A DNA stretch of 19,292 nt from contig JBBRMT010000072.1 of assembly GCA_038230695.1 (NCBI GenBank), forward strand, positions 1 through 19,292. Direction: 5' to 3'. A program made the translations under genes and the position numbers. The DNA is from QHBQ01 sp038230695. Its GTDB lineage: Bacteria > Chloroflexota > Chloroflexia > QHBQ01. Below, one piece after another: positions 6,598 to 13,584 of this stretch. How positions within the stretch are numbered: position 1 is the stretch's first letter; each line of letters begins with the position of its first letter. The notes under the pieces are model-generated. The model was not told the origin of the DNA and did not search any database. It saw nothing but the letters and a program-made list of their open reading frames with translations.

Positions 6598-8017
6598 AAT
6601 CCTCCCAGAACCGCCCCACCACGCCCAGGTCGCCGAGTAGGGCGCGCAGTTGCAGCATGGCAGTATACGTGGGCAGCACGTACAGGGTTGCATCGGCAGG
6701 GGTGGCGGCAAGGGCGAGGTCCAGGGCGGCCCGCAGGTTGGCGGCGGGCGTGGCAGTGATGCGGCTGGCATCTACGCCCGCATATTTGAGGCGCAAGGCC
6801 ATGTCGGCAGCCCGCAGGCCAGCGGTGGTGGCGCTGGCGGTGGTGTCGCCCGCCAGCAACTCGAAGTCCACATCCCAGAGCCAGCTAACGTCGCGGCCAT
6901 CGGCGGCCAGGTCATTGATAATAATCAGCAGGTGCAGCGGCGCGGCAGGCGCGAGCATCCGCAATGCCTCGTTGAAGCCCACCGGGTTCTTGACCAGCAC
7001 CAGCAGCAGATGCTTGTCGCCAACCTGCACCCGCTCGATACGCCCGAAAGCGGCCTGGAACGCCAGCAGCCCCTTTTGCGCGTCGGCTAGCGATAGCCCC
7101 AGTTCGCAGGTGGCCGCCGTGGCCGCCAGTGCGTTGTACACATTATACAGCCCCGGCACGCGCACGGTTAGAGGTTGCTCATCGTCGGGGCTGGCAATCA
7201 GCGCCTCGCTGCCGTCCGGCCCGCGCAGGGTGACGCGGCGGGCGACGTAATCGGGCTGGGGGCGGGCAAAATCCCCGTTGGGACAATGGTAGATGCCGCT
7301 ATCCGCGCTGTAGACCACATCGTAGACGAGGGCCGCGCCGCAGCAGGGGCAGTTCAGCGCGTCGGAGGCGTGGGGCAGAGCGCCGATATTGTGCGCCTTA
7401 TCATCCAGCCCAAAGTAGCGCACTCTGGCGCGATGCTCGCCGAGACCGAGGCTGGCGACGGCGGGCGCGTCGGCATTGAGCAGCACCACGCTCTCCGCCC
7501 CCAACGAACTGATCGCCGCCACCCACTTGCTCCGCACTGCGTCCACCTCACCGTAGCGGTCGAGTTGGTCGCGGAACAGATTGTTGATAAGGAGCAGGCG
7601 TGGCTGCACCGCCTTCACCGCCGCTGGCGTGGCCGCCTCGTCCACCTCGAACAGGGCGAACTCCTCGTGCAGCCCGCCGCGCAGATTAGCCGAGCCAATC
7701 AGGGCGCTGACCAGCCCGCGCATCAGGTTGCTGCCGCTGCGGTTGTGCAATACGCGCCAGCCCGCCGCCTGCATGATGGTGGAGAGCATCCGCGTGGTGG
7801 TAGTCTTGCCATTGGTGCCGGTCACGATCGCCGCGCCGCGCCCCAGTTGGCCGACCATGCGGCTGACCAGGCGGGGGTCAAGCCGCTCGGCAACCAGGCC
7901 GGGCAAAGCGGTGCCGCCGCCGCGCCTCAGCCGTCGCGTGGCCCAGCCCGTCAGCTTGCCCGCGCTAATCGCGGCTGCGGTGCGTAGCCCTGGCTTATTG
8001 CTGCGCTGTCCTGCCAC
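6596..8017 (-). CDS. murT: Lipid II isoglutaminyl synthase, Mur-ligase subunit MurT
   Basis: MurT binds ATP and lipid II and, with GatD, converts D-Glu of the stem peptide to D-isoglutamine. The 473-residue protein has the Mur-ligase P-loop GTNGKTTTTRML (67-78), the ribbon region CPCC...CP (223-246) seen in MurT, and the C-terminal DUF1727-type motif NPVGFNEALRML with DGRDVSWLWDVDFE (373-386). The start is GTG with AAGGAG 6 bases upstream. The fourth ribbon Cys is absent: HCPNGDF replaces the usual CPxCG. The stop codon is made by the first bases of a heptamer array. A CCCCC-GCT-GGGGG hairpin lies in the leader (about 8040-8052). Confidence 0.93.
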   Translation of the reverse strand: MAGQRSNKPGLRTAAAISAGKLTGWATRRLRRGGGTALPGLVAERLDPRLVSRMVGQLGRGAAIVTGTNGKTTTTRMLSTIMQAAGWRVLHNRSGSNLMRGLVSALIGSANLRGGLHEEFALFEVDEAATPAAVKAVQPRLLLINNLFRDQLDRYGEVDAVRSKWVAAISSLGAESVVLLNADAPAVASLGLGEHRARVRYFGLDDKAHNIGALPHASDALNCPCCGAALVYDVVYSADSGIYHCPNGDFARPQPDYVARRVTLRGPDGSEALIASPDDEQPLTVRVPGLYNVYNALAATAATCELGLSLADAQKGLLAFQAAFGRIERVQVGDKHLLLVLVKNPVGFNEALRMLAPAAPLHLLIIINDLAADGRDVSWLWDVDFELLAGDTTASATTAGLRAADMALRLKYAGVDASRITATPAANLRAALDLALAATPADATLYVLPTYTAMLQLRALLGDLGVVGRFWED

Positions 8018-8038
8018 GTTCGCTCCTTCGGCAAAATG

Positions 8039-8061
8039 CCCCCAGCGGGGGTTGGGGAATC
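8039..8061. repeat. Solitary REP-like end upstream of murT
   Basis: GCCCCCAGCGGGGGTTGGGG matches the left terminal repeat of the elements at 8078, 14390 and 18176. It lies just upstream of the murT ribosome-binding site and would form a hairpin in its mRNA leader. Confidence 0.55.
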
Positions 8062-8077
8062 CCGCCCAGCCTTAACT

Positions 8078-8226
8078 ACTAAGCCCCAGCGGGGGTTTGG
8101 GGGAGAATGTTGCCTTAACGTAATGCCGGTCATAGGCCAGTTGCTTGTGAGCAGTAGGATTTGCGCTTCCGATAAACACGTTTGACACTTCGAGCTTTCT
8201 CCCCCAACCCCCGCTGGGGGCTTAGT
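8078..8226. mobile_element. MITE/REP-doublet-like element, copy A
   Basis: Terminal inverted repeats of about 30 bp (8078-8107 and 8197-8226) begin ACTAAGCCCC and end GGGGGAGAA. Each TIR itself holds a palindrome (CCCCC-GCT-GGGGG). The 89-bp interior shares TAATGCCG and TTGACACTTCGAGCT-like tracts with copy B at 14390-14517. No ORF is present, so it would depend on a transposase elsewhere. The family assignment is structural only. Confidence 0.65.
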
Positions 8227-8230
8227 TAAT

Positions 8231-8340
8231 CAATGGTGCTAGTTCGAGCGCGTTGCACGCTCACCAGGGCGGGATTAATCCCGCCCCTACAGCGGGCAGT
8301 GGTAGCTTTTCTGAGCGTGGTAAGGCAACTAGCACCATTG
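8231..8340. repeat. Nested inverted repeat around a 20-bp palindrome
   Basis: CAATGGTGCTAGTT (8231-8244) and AACTAGCACCATTG (8327-8340) are perfect 14-bp inverted repeats. Between them lies the perfect palindrome GGGCGGGATTAATCCCGCCC (8267-8286) followed by CTAC. It directly adjoins copy A. Together with the terminator at 8480-8523 these elements fill 8018-8549; no gene is seen there. Confidence 0.7.
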
Positions 8341-8479
8341 GTTAGTTGATGGGGCTAGGCAGGATTCCTCCGCTGGGGGCTTGGATTGATGCTTGGGGGC
8401 GAGGCGTTGTTCGCCCTGCCAGAAGTTAGGATAACAGATTTACCCCATGCGTGCAAGGATGCTCGACCACATTGGTAGA

Positions 8480-8523
8480 AAGAATACGACCCCGGCGGCT
8501 TGCATCGCTGGGGTCGTATTCTT
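8480..8523 (-). terminator. Terminator of the cytochrome b operon
   Basis: A perfect 14-bp stem (AAGAATACGACCCC with GGGGTCGTATTCTT) encloses a 16-base loop and is followed on the minus strand by TTCT. It starts 26 bases after the cytochrome b stop. Confidence 0.75.
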
Positions 8524-8549
8524 GGGCGAAAGGGCGGATACCCGTGCCG

Positions 8550-10259
8550 CTAATTTGTTGCGCTCGGCTTTGGCTCGATGACCAAAGGTGGGGCAGGCGC
8601 TCTCGCTCCCTGCGCTTTCATGTCGCGGTAATACTCACGCCAGATCAGACGATGTACCCCCAGGCGATAGGGCAGGCGGTTGACGAAGGGGATGAATGGG
8701 AAGATGATCAGGATGAGGGTCAGTATCCCCATCAGCGCCCAGATCAGGGCATCGGCGTTGGCAGCTGCGTCGGTGGTGAATGGCGGTATCTGGTACCAGG
8801 CGGTGTACAGCCATAGCCAGCTCTGCCCTGGATAGCTGTGGGTCTCGTTCATCATTCCCCACTGGTTGCCGAGCAGGCCAAAGTTGCTGGCCTGGGCGGG
8901 CAACGCGCTCTCCGACAGGAACAGCAGCGGCTTGGTGAAGTCGTTCTGGTAGAAGCCGTTGCTACGCACCAGCAGCCCATCCATCGCGCCGCTGGTCGCC
9001 AACCCCAGCAGGCTGCCCATCATCGTGCCGTAAGGCCCGTAGTCTCCGGGCGGCACGGTCAGCGGCAGGGTCGGGGTGGTTACGCTGCCCAGCGCGCTAG
9101 CGTAGGCATCCTCCCACTGGGTCTGCGAGACAGGACTGGCAGCAGTGAAGGTTTTCAGGTCGGTTGCCAGCTTGGTGTCGCTCTGCGCCGCGATAGTCAG
9201 CGGCTCGATCACGTAAGTCTGCGCCGTATCAATCGGGTGGGTCACGCCCGCCAGTTGCTGCAAGGAGACCGGGCCGAGGTACTGCACCGAGCCGGTGCCG
9301 TTGTTGTAGGGTGGGCCGTACTGCGAGATGATGCCGGTGCCGCTGATTTCGGCGGTGGCAGTGGTCAGGAAGTCTACCGGCTTCTCCTGGGCGTACTGCT
9401 GGATGGTCAGCGGCTTATCGTCGGGCGAGGAGAAGATGGCAGCGAGGGCGACTGTCGCCACGATCACCACAGCCAGCGCGATTAGCCCTTCGCGGATCAG
9501 ATCGTAAGGCATCATTCGTATGCCCTGATAATAGCTGGTCTGGTCAGAGGGGATTACTTGCTCGGCGGCGGGTATGGCCTGCAGCTTCTTGCGCCGCCCG
9601 GAGAACCACGACGACCAGCCGGGGCCGAGTGGCCCGCCCCACTTCTCCTCCCTGGCCCGCTCGGTCTGGATGTTGGGGGCATATGGCCGCACCACGCCGC
9701 GGATACGCACTTCCACCAGATGGATGACCACCAACATGATTACAAATAGCGGCAGGATGACCACGTGGAAGCTGTACATCTGGCCGAAGTTCATGGGGTT
9801 GAAGAACGCGCCGATACCCACCCCGTTGAGCGCATCCTTGGCGGAGACGGCGATCCACTGCGCGTCAAAGTTAGTCTGCGAGAGGTAGCCAGTGAAGGCG
9901 GTGCCGATACCGGCGACGAAGGAGAGTGCGCCCACTACCCAGGTCCAGCGCCGACCATGCCGCCACGAGCCTTTGAAGAACTCGGTCCACAGGTGCAGGG
10001 TGAGCGAGAAGAAGAAAGCCTGGGCGGACCAGAAGTGGAGGCTGTTGACGAAGTGGCCGATGTCCGAATTATGCCACCATTGCGGGCCGAAGATGGTCAG
10101 CACTATGCCGGTGACGATGATCAGCGCCAGGGCCGATAGGGTGATCACCCCAAAGAAATAGGCGGGTGAGCGCACAAACGCGGGTAGCGTGTCGGGCATC
10201 AGATCTTCAAGCGGCAGCCACTTGCGTACCTTTTCGCGGATTTTGGTGGTCAGGTTCAT
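8550..10259 (-). CDS. Cytochrome b (b6-type core) with extracytoplasmic extension
   Basis: This 569-residue membrane protein has a four-helix cytochrome b core (TM about 36-57, 78-97, 105-128, 162-185). Heme ligand pairs are His75/His89 and His165/His180; the 14- and 15-residue spacings resemble cytochrome b6. A cytoplasmic linker (about 190-250) leads to a fifth TM (257-276), then about 220 polar residues predicted outside (ISQYGPPYNNGTGSV), a final TM (502-525) and a basic tail. Such proteins carry electrons from quinol across the membrane. The usual Qo-site PEWY motif is not found; LYTAWYQIPPF (484-494) is the nearest aromatic segment. No Rieske protein or cytochrome c gene lies in the window. 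The ATG overlaps the stop of the upstream small gene by 4 bases (ATGA), so translation is likely coupled. Confidence 0.88.
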   Translation of the reverse strand: MNLTTKIREKVRKWLPLEDLMPDTLPAFVRSPAYFFGVITLSALALIIVTGIVLTIFGPQWWHNSDIGHFVNSLHFWSAQAFFFSLTLHLWTEFFKGSWRHGRRWTWVVGALSFVAGIGTAFTGYLSQTNFDAQWIAVSAKDALNGVGIGAFFNPMNFGQMYSFHVVILPLFVIMLVVIHLVEVRIRGVVRPYAPNIQTERAREEKWGGPLGPGWSSWFSGRRKKLQAIPAAEQVIPSDQTSYYQGIRMMPYDLIREGLIALAVVIVATVALAAIFSSPDDKPLTIQQYAQEKPVDFLTTATAEISGTGIISQYGPPYNNGTGSVQYLGPVSLQQLAGVTHPIDTAQTYVIEPLTIAAQSDTKLATDLKTFTAASPVSQTQWEDAYASALGSVTTPTLPLTVPPGDYGPYGTMMGSLLGLATSGAMDGLLVRSNGFYQNDFTKPLLFLSESALPAQASNFGLLGNQWGMMNETHSYPGQSWLWLYTAWYQIPPFTTDAAANADALIWALMGILTLILIIFPFIPFVNRLPYRLGVHRLIWREYYRDMKAQGARAPAPPLVIEPKPSATN

Positions 10260-10453
10260 GGCTGCACCCCTAGATTGGTGTCCGCGCCGTCAGCAGCGGT
10301 GGTCGGTAGTTCGATGGTAGAACCCTCGTGTGCGCCGGGCCGTCGCAGCGCCACGGCAATAGCGAAGACTACGATTAGCAGCCCGATGACGAGGAGATTG
10401 GCTACTGAGATGGTAATAAACCAGAACTGCACGTATTGCGCGGTGTCGCCCAT
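10256..10453 (-). CDS. Small single-TM protein in the cytochrome b operon
   Basis: This 65-residue protein has one predicted TM helix (about 10-36, FWFITISVANLLVIGLLIVVFAIAVAL) and a polar tail of about 28 residues. GGAGG lies 8 bases upstream of the ATG, and its TGA overlaps the cytochrome b ATG. Its position and strong ribosome-binding site make it a real gene. It is probably a small subunit or assembly partner of the cytochrome b complex; that role is inferred from the operon only. Confidence 0.75.
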   Translation of the reverse strand: MGDTAQYVQFWFITISVANLLVIGLLIVVFAIAVALRRPGAHEGSTIELPTTAADGADTNLGVQP

Positions 10454-10470
10454 AGGAATTGCCTCCTTTT

Positions 10471-10530
10471 ATTATCATTATCGCTGAGGTTGGTGAAAAT
10501 GTTCGTGTAATTTGGTGAATAATCGGTGAA
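10471..10530 (-). promoter_or_regulatory. Candidate activator-dependent promoter of the cytochrome b operon
   Basis: On the minus strand, TTCACC occurs at 10530-10525, 10519-10514 and 10497-10492, with a degenerate ACACGA at 10508-10503. All four hexamers are separated by 5 bases, giving an 11-bp period. GATAAT (10482-10477) lies 9 bases after the last hexamer and no good -35 is seen. OmpR/PhoB-family regulators bind such 11-bp direct repeats in place of a -35. The implied leader is about 20 bases. Confidence 0.5.
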
Positions 10531-10585
10531 AAAAGCGACTGCCAGATTCTCATCCAAATCCAACCAAAACTCGTGTATAAACCTC

Positions 10586-10614
10586 TTGCATTTATCGAAC
10601 ACCTGTGCTATAAT
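10586..10614 (+). promoter_or_regulatory. Sigma-70-type promoter of the FtsK-like gene
   Basis: TTGCAT (10586-10591), a 17-base spacer and a perfect TATAAT (10609-10614), giving a leader of about 85 bases. Confidence 0.75.
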
Positions 10615-10643
10615 TCACTCAGCCCATCTTAGAACACTTATTC
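10597..10643 (+). promoter_or_regulatory. Two candidate LexA-like boxes
   Basis: GAACACCTGTGC (10597-10608, between -35 and -10) and GAACACTTATTC (10632-10643, within TTAGAA...TTCTAA) each differ by one base from GAAC-N4-GTTC, the LexA consensus of Gram-positive-type bacteria. Binding at the first would block the promoter. Confidence 0.35.
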
Positions 10644-10707
10644 TAATGTTCGGATTGGTCGCGCCGACTGCTGGAACGCGGCGCACGTCATAGCACAGGA
10701 ACCCCCT

Positions 10708-11919
10708 ATGAAGGATATTCTCGAATACAACGCCAATACGATTGAGTATGTGCTGCATACCCACGGTATCGAAGGCCGCGTGGATGGTGGCACCGTCTCA
10801 CCCCGGCTGATGGGCTTCCACCTGACCCTGCCGCCGCAGGTGCGCCCGTCGCGCATCGCTGCGTTGCTGCCTACCATTGCTACCGCGCTGGGGCAACCTT
10901 CCTGCCGCCTCAGCGTGCGCGATGGAGTGATTACCCTGGAAGCGCCGCGCTCCGACCCGCAGATGGTCAAGTTGCTCAACCTATACCAACGGCTGGATGG
11001 CGGCGAGTTCGGCGACGATAGCGATATGCCAGCGGCAACCGCGCTGCTCGGTCTCGACAGCGAAGGCACGCCGCTGCTGCTGCGCCTCGACGGGCAAGGG
11101 GTGGGCAACGTGCTGCTCACCGGCGAACACAGTGGCGGCAAGAGTGCGCTGCTGCGTGGGATGCTGATGAGCCTGGCGCTGGCGAATGGGCCGGACGAGC
11201 TACAAATGCTGGCGATTGACGCGGGCAAGCGCGGCGGCACTTTGTCCCAGATGGACGGCCTGCCCCACCTGCTCACGCCGGTGGTTAATGACCCGCTCGA
11301 CGCAATCCATCGCCTTAGCTGGCTGGCCCGCCATCTGGAATGGCGCGAGGAGAACGAGGTGGCCGAGCCGCGCATCGTGGTGGCGATTGACGATGCTGCG
11401 CCGCTGCTGGCTGCTGACGGGCGCAAGTTTGCCAGCACGCTGAAGATGCTCTGCCTGCGCGGGCCACAACGTGGTATCCATATCATTGCCGCCCATCGCA
11501 AGCCCGACTCCGCCATCGTCGGCGATAACCTGCGTAGCAACTTCCCCGCCCGTATCGTCGGCAAGGTGGGCAGCGCAGACGAGGCCCACGATTGCACCGG
11601 CCAGAGCAACAGCGGCGCGGAACAACTGCTGGGCGCGGGCGATATGCTGGTGGTGCTGGAGGGCGAGCTGGTGCGGATGCAGGCCGCCTACGCCAGCGAT
11701 GCCGAGTGTACGCAAGTGGTGCGGCTGATGCAGAAGGTGGCCCGCGAACACCAGCGCGAGCAGGAGCGCGAGAAGCAGCCGCTACGCGCTGTGCGCCCCG
11801 CCCGCGACCTGGCCGCTCGTCAGACTGCGCCTGCCTGGAATGATGACGACGAGGCCGAAGTATACGAGCAACCGGCACGGAAAGCGACCCGACGTAGCGG
11901 CAACCTGCGGGCGGTGTGA
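10708..11919 (+). CDS. FtsK/SpoIIIE-like ATPase, soluble short form
   Basis: This 403-residue protein has an N-terminal domain (about 10-110) like the FtsK alpha/beta region, then a RecA-like motor with Walker A GEHSGGKS (139-146), Walker B RIVVAIDD (222-229, DD instead of the usual DE) and the FtsK-type tracts GIHIIAAHRKPDS, NFPARIVGKV and GAEQLLGAGDML. There are no TM segments and no C-terminal gamma winged-helix domain, so it is not the septal translocase itself. Short FtsK-like ATPases act in plasmid, ICE and phage DNA transfer or pump other cargo. AGGA lies 7 bases before the ATG. It starts a three-gene cluster whose other members are of unknown function. The charged tail (about 345-403) looks disordered. 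Confidence 0.85.
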   Translation: MKDILEYNANTIEYVLHTHGIEGRVDGGTVSPRLMGFHLTLPPQVRPSRIAALLPTIATALGQPSCRLSVRDGVITLEAPRSDPQMVKLLNLYQRLDGGEFGDDSDMPAATALLGLDSEGTPLLLRLDGQGVGNVLLTGEHSGGKSALLRGMLMSLALANGPDELQMLAIDAGKRGGTLSQMDGLPHLLTPVVNDPLDAIHRLSWLARHLEWREENEVAEPRIVVAIDDAAPLLAADGRKFASTLKMLCLRGPQRGIHIIAAHRKPDSAIVGDNLRSNFPARIVGKVGSADEAHDCTGQSNSGAEQLLGAGDMLVVLEGELVRMQAAYASDAECTQVVRLMQKVAREHQREQEREKQPLRAVRPARDLAARQTAPAWNDDDEAEVYEQPARKATRRSGNLRAV

Positions 11920-11920
11920 C

Positions 11921-11944
11921 GCTGAGGCACGAGGCACGAGTGAC
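11921..11944 (+). repeat. Heptamer array (GAGGCAC) after the FtsK-like gene
   Basis: GAGGCAC, GAGGCAC, GAGTGAC follow the TGA by 4 bases. Confidence 0.65.
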
Positions 11945-11961
11945 GATTACCCTCTCTCGGC

Positions 11962-11980
11962 ATCCCCCGGTGGGGGAGGG
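11962..11980 (+). promoter_or_regulatory. Hairpin overlapping a ribosome-binding site
   Basis: CATCCCCCGGTGGGGGAGGG can pair CCCCC with GGGGG around GGT. The GGAGGGG that serves the ATG at 11985 adjoins or overlaps the stem, so translation may be restrained. The segment resembles the CCCTC repeats at 18027. Confidence 0.35.
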
Positions 11981-11984
11981 GTTT

Positions 11985-12434
11985 ATGAAAGGATTGATGA
12001 GAACTATGAAGAAATATATCGCACTGGTGGGTGTGCTTTGCGCGATTAGCCTGACGGTGGTGGTTGCTTTGCGGATCGAGCCGGGGGCATGGGCAGTGAT
12101 CGCTGGTATCTTCTTTGGCGGCCTTGCCAGCGTGCCGATGTGCTTTATCGCGCTGATGCTGCTGCGTCACCAGGCGGTCGCCCCAGTGCAGCAACAGCCG
12201 CGCTACCAACCCCAGCCGCAGGTGATCATCGTGCGCGAACCGGCGTTGCCCCGCCGCCAGCCGCAAACCTACATCCAACCCACGCCTCAGCTACAGTACG
12301 CTAATGATGATGAGGAGTACATCGAGGGCGACTTCTACGAGTACGAGCAACCGACTACTGCCCCACGACCGGCATATGGCACGCACGTAGTCAACCAGCA
12401 ACCCAGCAGCGTCCGCGTTATCGGCGGTCGCTAA
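11985..12434 (+). CDS. Two-TM protein with Pro/Gln-rich tail, unknown function
   Basis: From the ATG at 11985 (GGAGG 5-6 bases upstream) the protein has 149 residues. ATGs at 11997 and 12006 are also possible starts; an upstream GTG or ATG-like start near 11916 is less likely because it would overlap the FtsK-like stop and the heptamer array. Two hydrophobic segments (about residues 9-30 and 35-58) form a hairpin. The rest is a low-complexity tail rich in Pro, Gln and acidic residues (DDEEYIEGDFYEYEQ). No family is recognised. Its place between the FtsK-like ATPase and the small protein suggests a membrane anchor for that cluster; this is inference. Confidence 0.65.
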   Translation: MKGLMRTMKKYIALVGVLCAISLTVVVALRIEPGAWAVIAGIFFGGLASVPMCFIALMLLRHQAVAPVQQQPRYQPQPQVIIVREPALPRRQPQTYIQPTPQLQYANDDEEYIEGDFYEYEQPTTAPRPAYGTHVVNQQPSSVRVIGGR

Positions 12435-12479
12435 TAACCAAAATCCAACCAACGAACTGAGTATATAAGGAGAACTGTG

Positions 12480-12743
12480 ATGATTTACCTCGGTTGGTAC
12501 GACGACAACAGCAAGAAGAAGACGGAAACCAAGATTGACGAAGCGATCGAGCGTTACGAGTTCAAGTACGGCCTCAGCCCCAACGTCTGCCTGGTATCGG
12601 AGAAGGAACTGGTGGAGCATCCCCGCGTGCAGGTGCGCCCGGTGCGCCACCTTCGCCCCAACTATTTCTACCTCGGCATCGAAGAGGCCACCCCCGCTGC
12701 CACCGCCATCATCACCCCAGCGCTGGAGGCAAAGGCAGCCTGA
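12480..12743 (+). CDS. Small soluble conserved-looking protein, unknown function
   Basis: The protein has 87 residues from the ATG at 12480, which has GGAG 7 bases upstream; the GTG at 12477 is too close to it. The sequence IYLGWYDDNSKKKTETKIDEAIERYEFKYGLSPNVCLVSEKEL has regular alpha/beta character and looks evolutionarily constrained. No TM segment or known motif is seen. It ends an apparent operon with the FtsK-like ATPase and the two-TM protein. I do not recognise a function. Confidence 0.7.
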   Translation: MIYLGWYDDNSKKKTETKIDEAIERYEFKYGLSPNVCLVSEKELVEHPRVQVRPVRHLRPNYFYLGIEEATPAATAIITPALEAKAA

Positions 12744-12840
12744 GTAGCAATCCCCCCAAAGAGGAGGCTGGGAGTGAAAGCGAGTTGCGCTGTAGCCCTA
12801 CCCCCAGCCCCTGCCGATGGGAGGGGAGTCTAATCTAGAC

Positions 12841-12864
12841 ATTCTACATTCTACATTCTACATT
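12841..12864. repeat. Heptamer array (ATTCTAC)x3
   Basis: Three perfect ATTCTAC units plus ATT. With the promoter at 12930 this is the main content of the 364-bp gap 12744-13107, which also has GC-rich CCCC/GGGG tracts at 12750-12830 but no gene. Confidence 0.85.
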
Positions 12865-12929
12865 TTCGACAGAGGGTGGGGAATAGGTCATGGCCCGGCC
12901 TGCTCTTCTCCCTCTGTTGTTGCCTTCAC

Positions 12930-12958
12930 TGGGCATCAGGCGCGGATGCGGTTATAAT
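12930..12958 (+). promoter_or_regulatory. Promoter of the VOC gene cluster
   Basis: TGGGCA (12930-12935, 4/6 match to TTGACA), a 17-base spacer and a perfect TATAAT (12953-12958). The leader to the GTG at 13108 is about 143 bases, long enough for regulation, but no riboswitch is recognised in it. Confidence 0.6.
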
Positions 12959-13107
12959 GGTCTGGAATTGGAGTATAAGAAAGGAGCAGCAGCGATCACC
13001 CCGAAGTTCACCGCCATAACGTAAGGGCAGTAAGCCCGCGCAGTCGAACGGGCCACTCAACCAACTTATTTAACACTCAATCACACAAACAAAAGGAGGG
13101 TACAAGC

Positions 13108-13476
13108 GTGTTTTACATTGCTACCACGACCGTTTTCGTCAGCGATCAGGACAAGGCCATGGATTTTTATGTTAACAAGCTCGGTTTCGCGATGGTGAAC
13201 GACATGACCCAGCAGGGCTATCGCTGGCTGGAAGTGGCGCCGCCCGGAGCGCAGACCAGCGTGGTACTATCGCTGCCAATGGAGGGACATGAGGCAGGCA
13301 AGTCAATCGGGTTGCATCTCAATGCTGACGACATCAAGGCGCTGCACCAGCAATGGACCGCCAAAGGGGTCGAGTTCAGCGAAGCGCCCACTGAGTACTT
13401 CTATGGTTGGCAGGCGCAGCTTACCGACCTCGACGGCAACGGCATTGTGATAGTGCAGCCTGCCGCGCAAGGCTAA
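13108..13476 (+). CDS. VOC-family (glyoxalase-fold) protein 1
   Basis: This 122-residue protein has two beta-alpha-beta-beta-beta halves of the vicinal-oxygen-chelate fold: TTVFVSDQDKAMDFYVNKLGF at the start and LTDLDGNGIVIVQP near the end. The usual first metal ligand (His in strand 1) is not evident, so a metal-dependent reaction is doubtful; many such proteins bind small molecules or drugs. The start is GTG with AAGGAGG 8 bases upstream. It heads three tandem paralogues (13108, 13585, 13976) that arose by duplication. Confidence 0.85.
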   Translation: MFYIATTTVFVSDQDKAMDFYVNKLGFAMVNDMTQQGYRWLEVAPPGAQTSVVLSLPMEGHEAGKSIGLHLNADDIKALHQQWTAKGVEFSEAPTEYFYGWQAQLTDLDGNGIVIVQPAAQG

Positions 13477-13511
13477 TCCCCATTAGCTGAGCAGATGGTA
13501 AGGGTTGGGCA

Positions 13512-13535
13512 GGGTGGGCGGCGCTCGCCCTACCC
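13512..13535. repeat. REP-like palindrome between VOC genes 1 and 2
   Basis: GGGTGGGCGGCGCTCGCCC then TACCCC is a hairpin related to the GGGCGGG...CCCGCCCCTAC elements at 1121 and 8267. Confidence 0.5.
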
Positions 13536-13584
13536 CGTTTCGCCCCATCGCCAAACGCTATTGGTTTACGAAAGGGAGAACGCG

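Noticed and set aside
7175..7987. 270-codon frame antisense to murT
   Set aside because: Low-complexity Ala/Gly/His/Gln composition, and MurT motifs lie on the other strand.
10638..11609. 323-codon frame antisense to the FtsK-like gene
   Set aside because: Composition is Ser/Arg/Pro-rich without domain features, and the opposite strand encodes clear Walker motifs.
11916..11984. Longer start for the two-TM protein
   Set aside because: The extension would overlap the FtsK-like stop, be encoded by repeat DNA, and lacks a ribosome-binding site.
12960..13107. Riboswitch in the 143-base VOC leader
   Set aside because: Only short GGGC/GCCC pairings are seen and no known riboswitch core is recognised.
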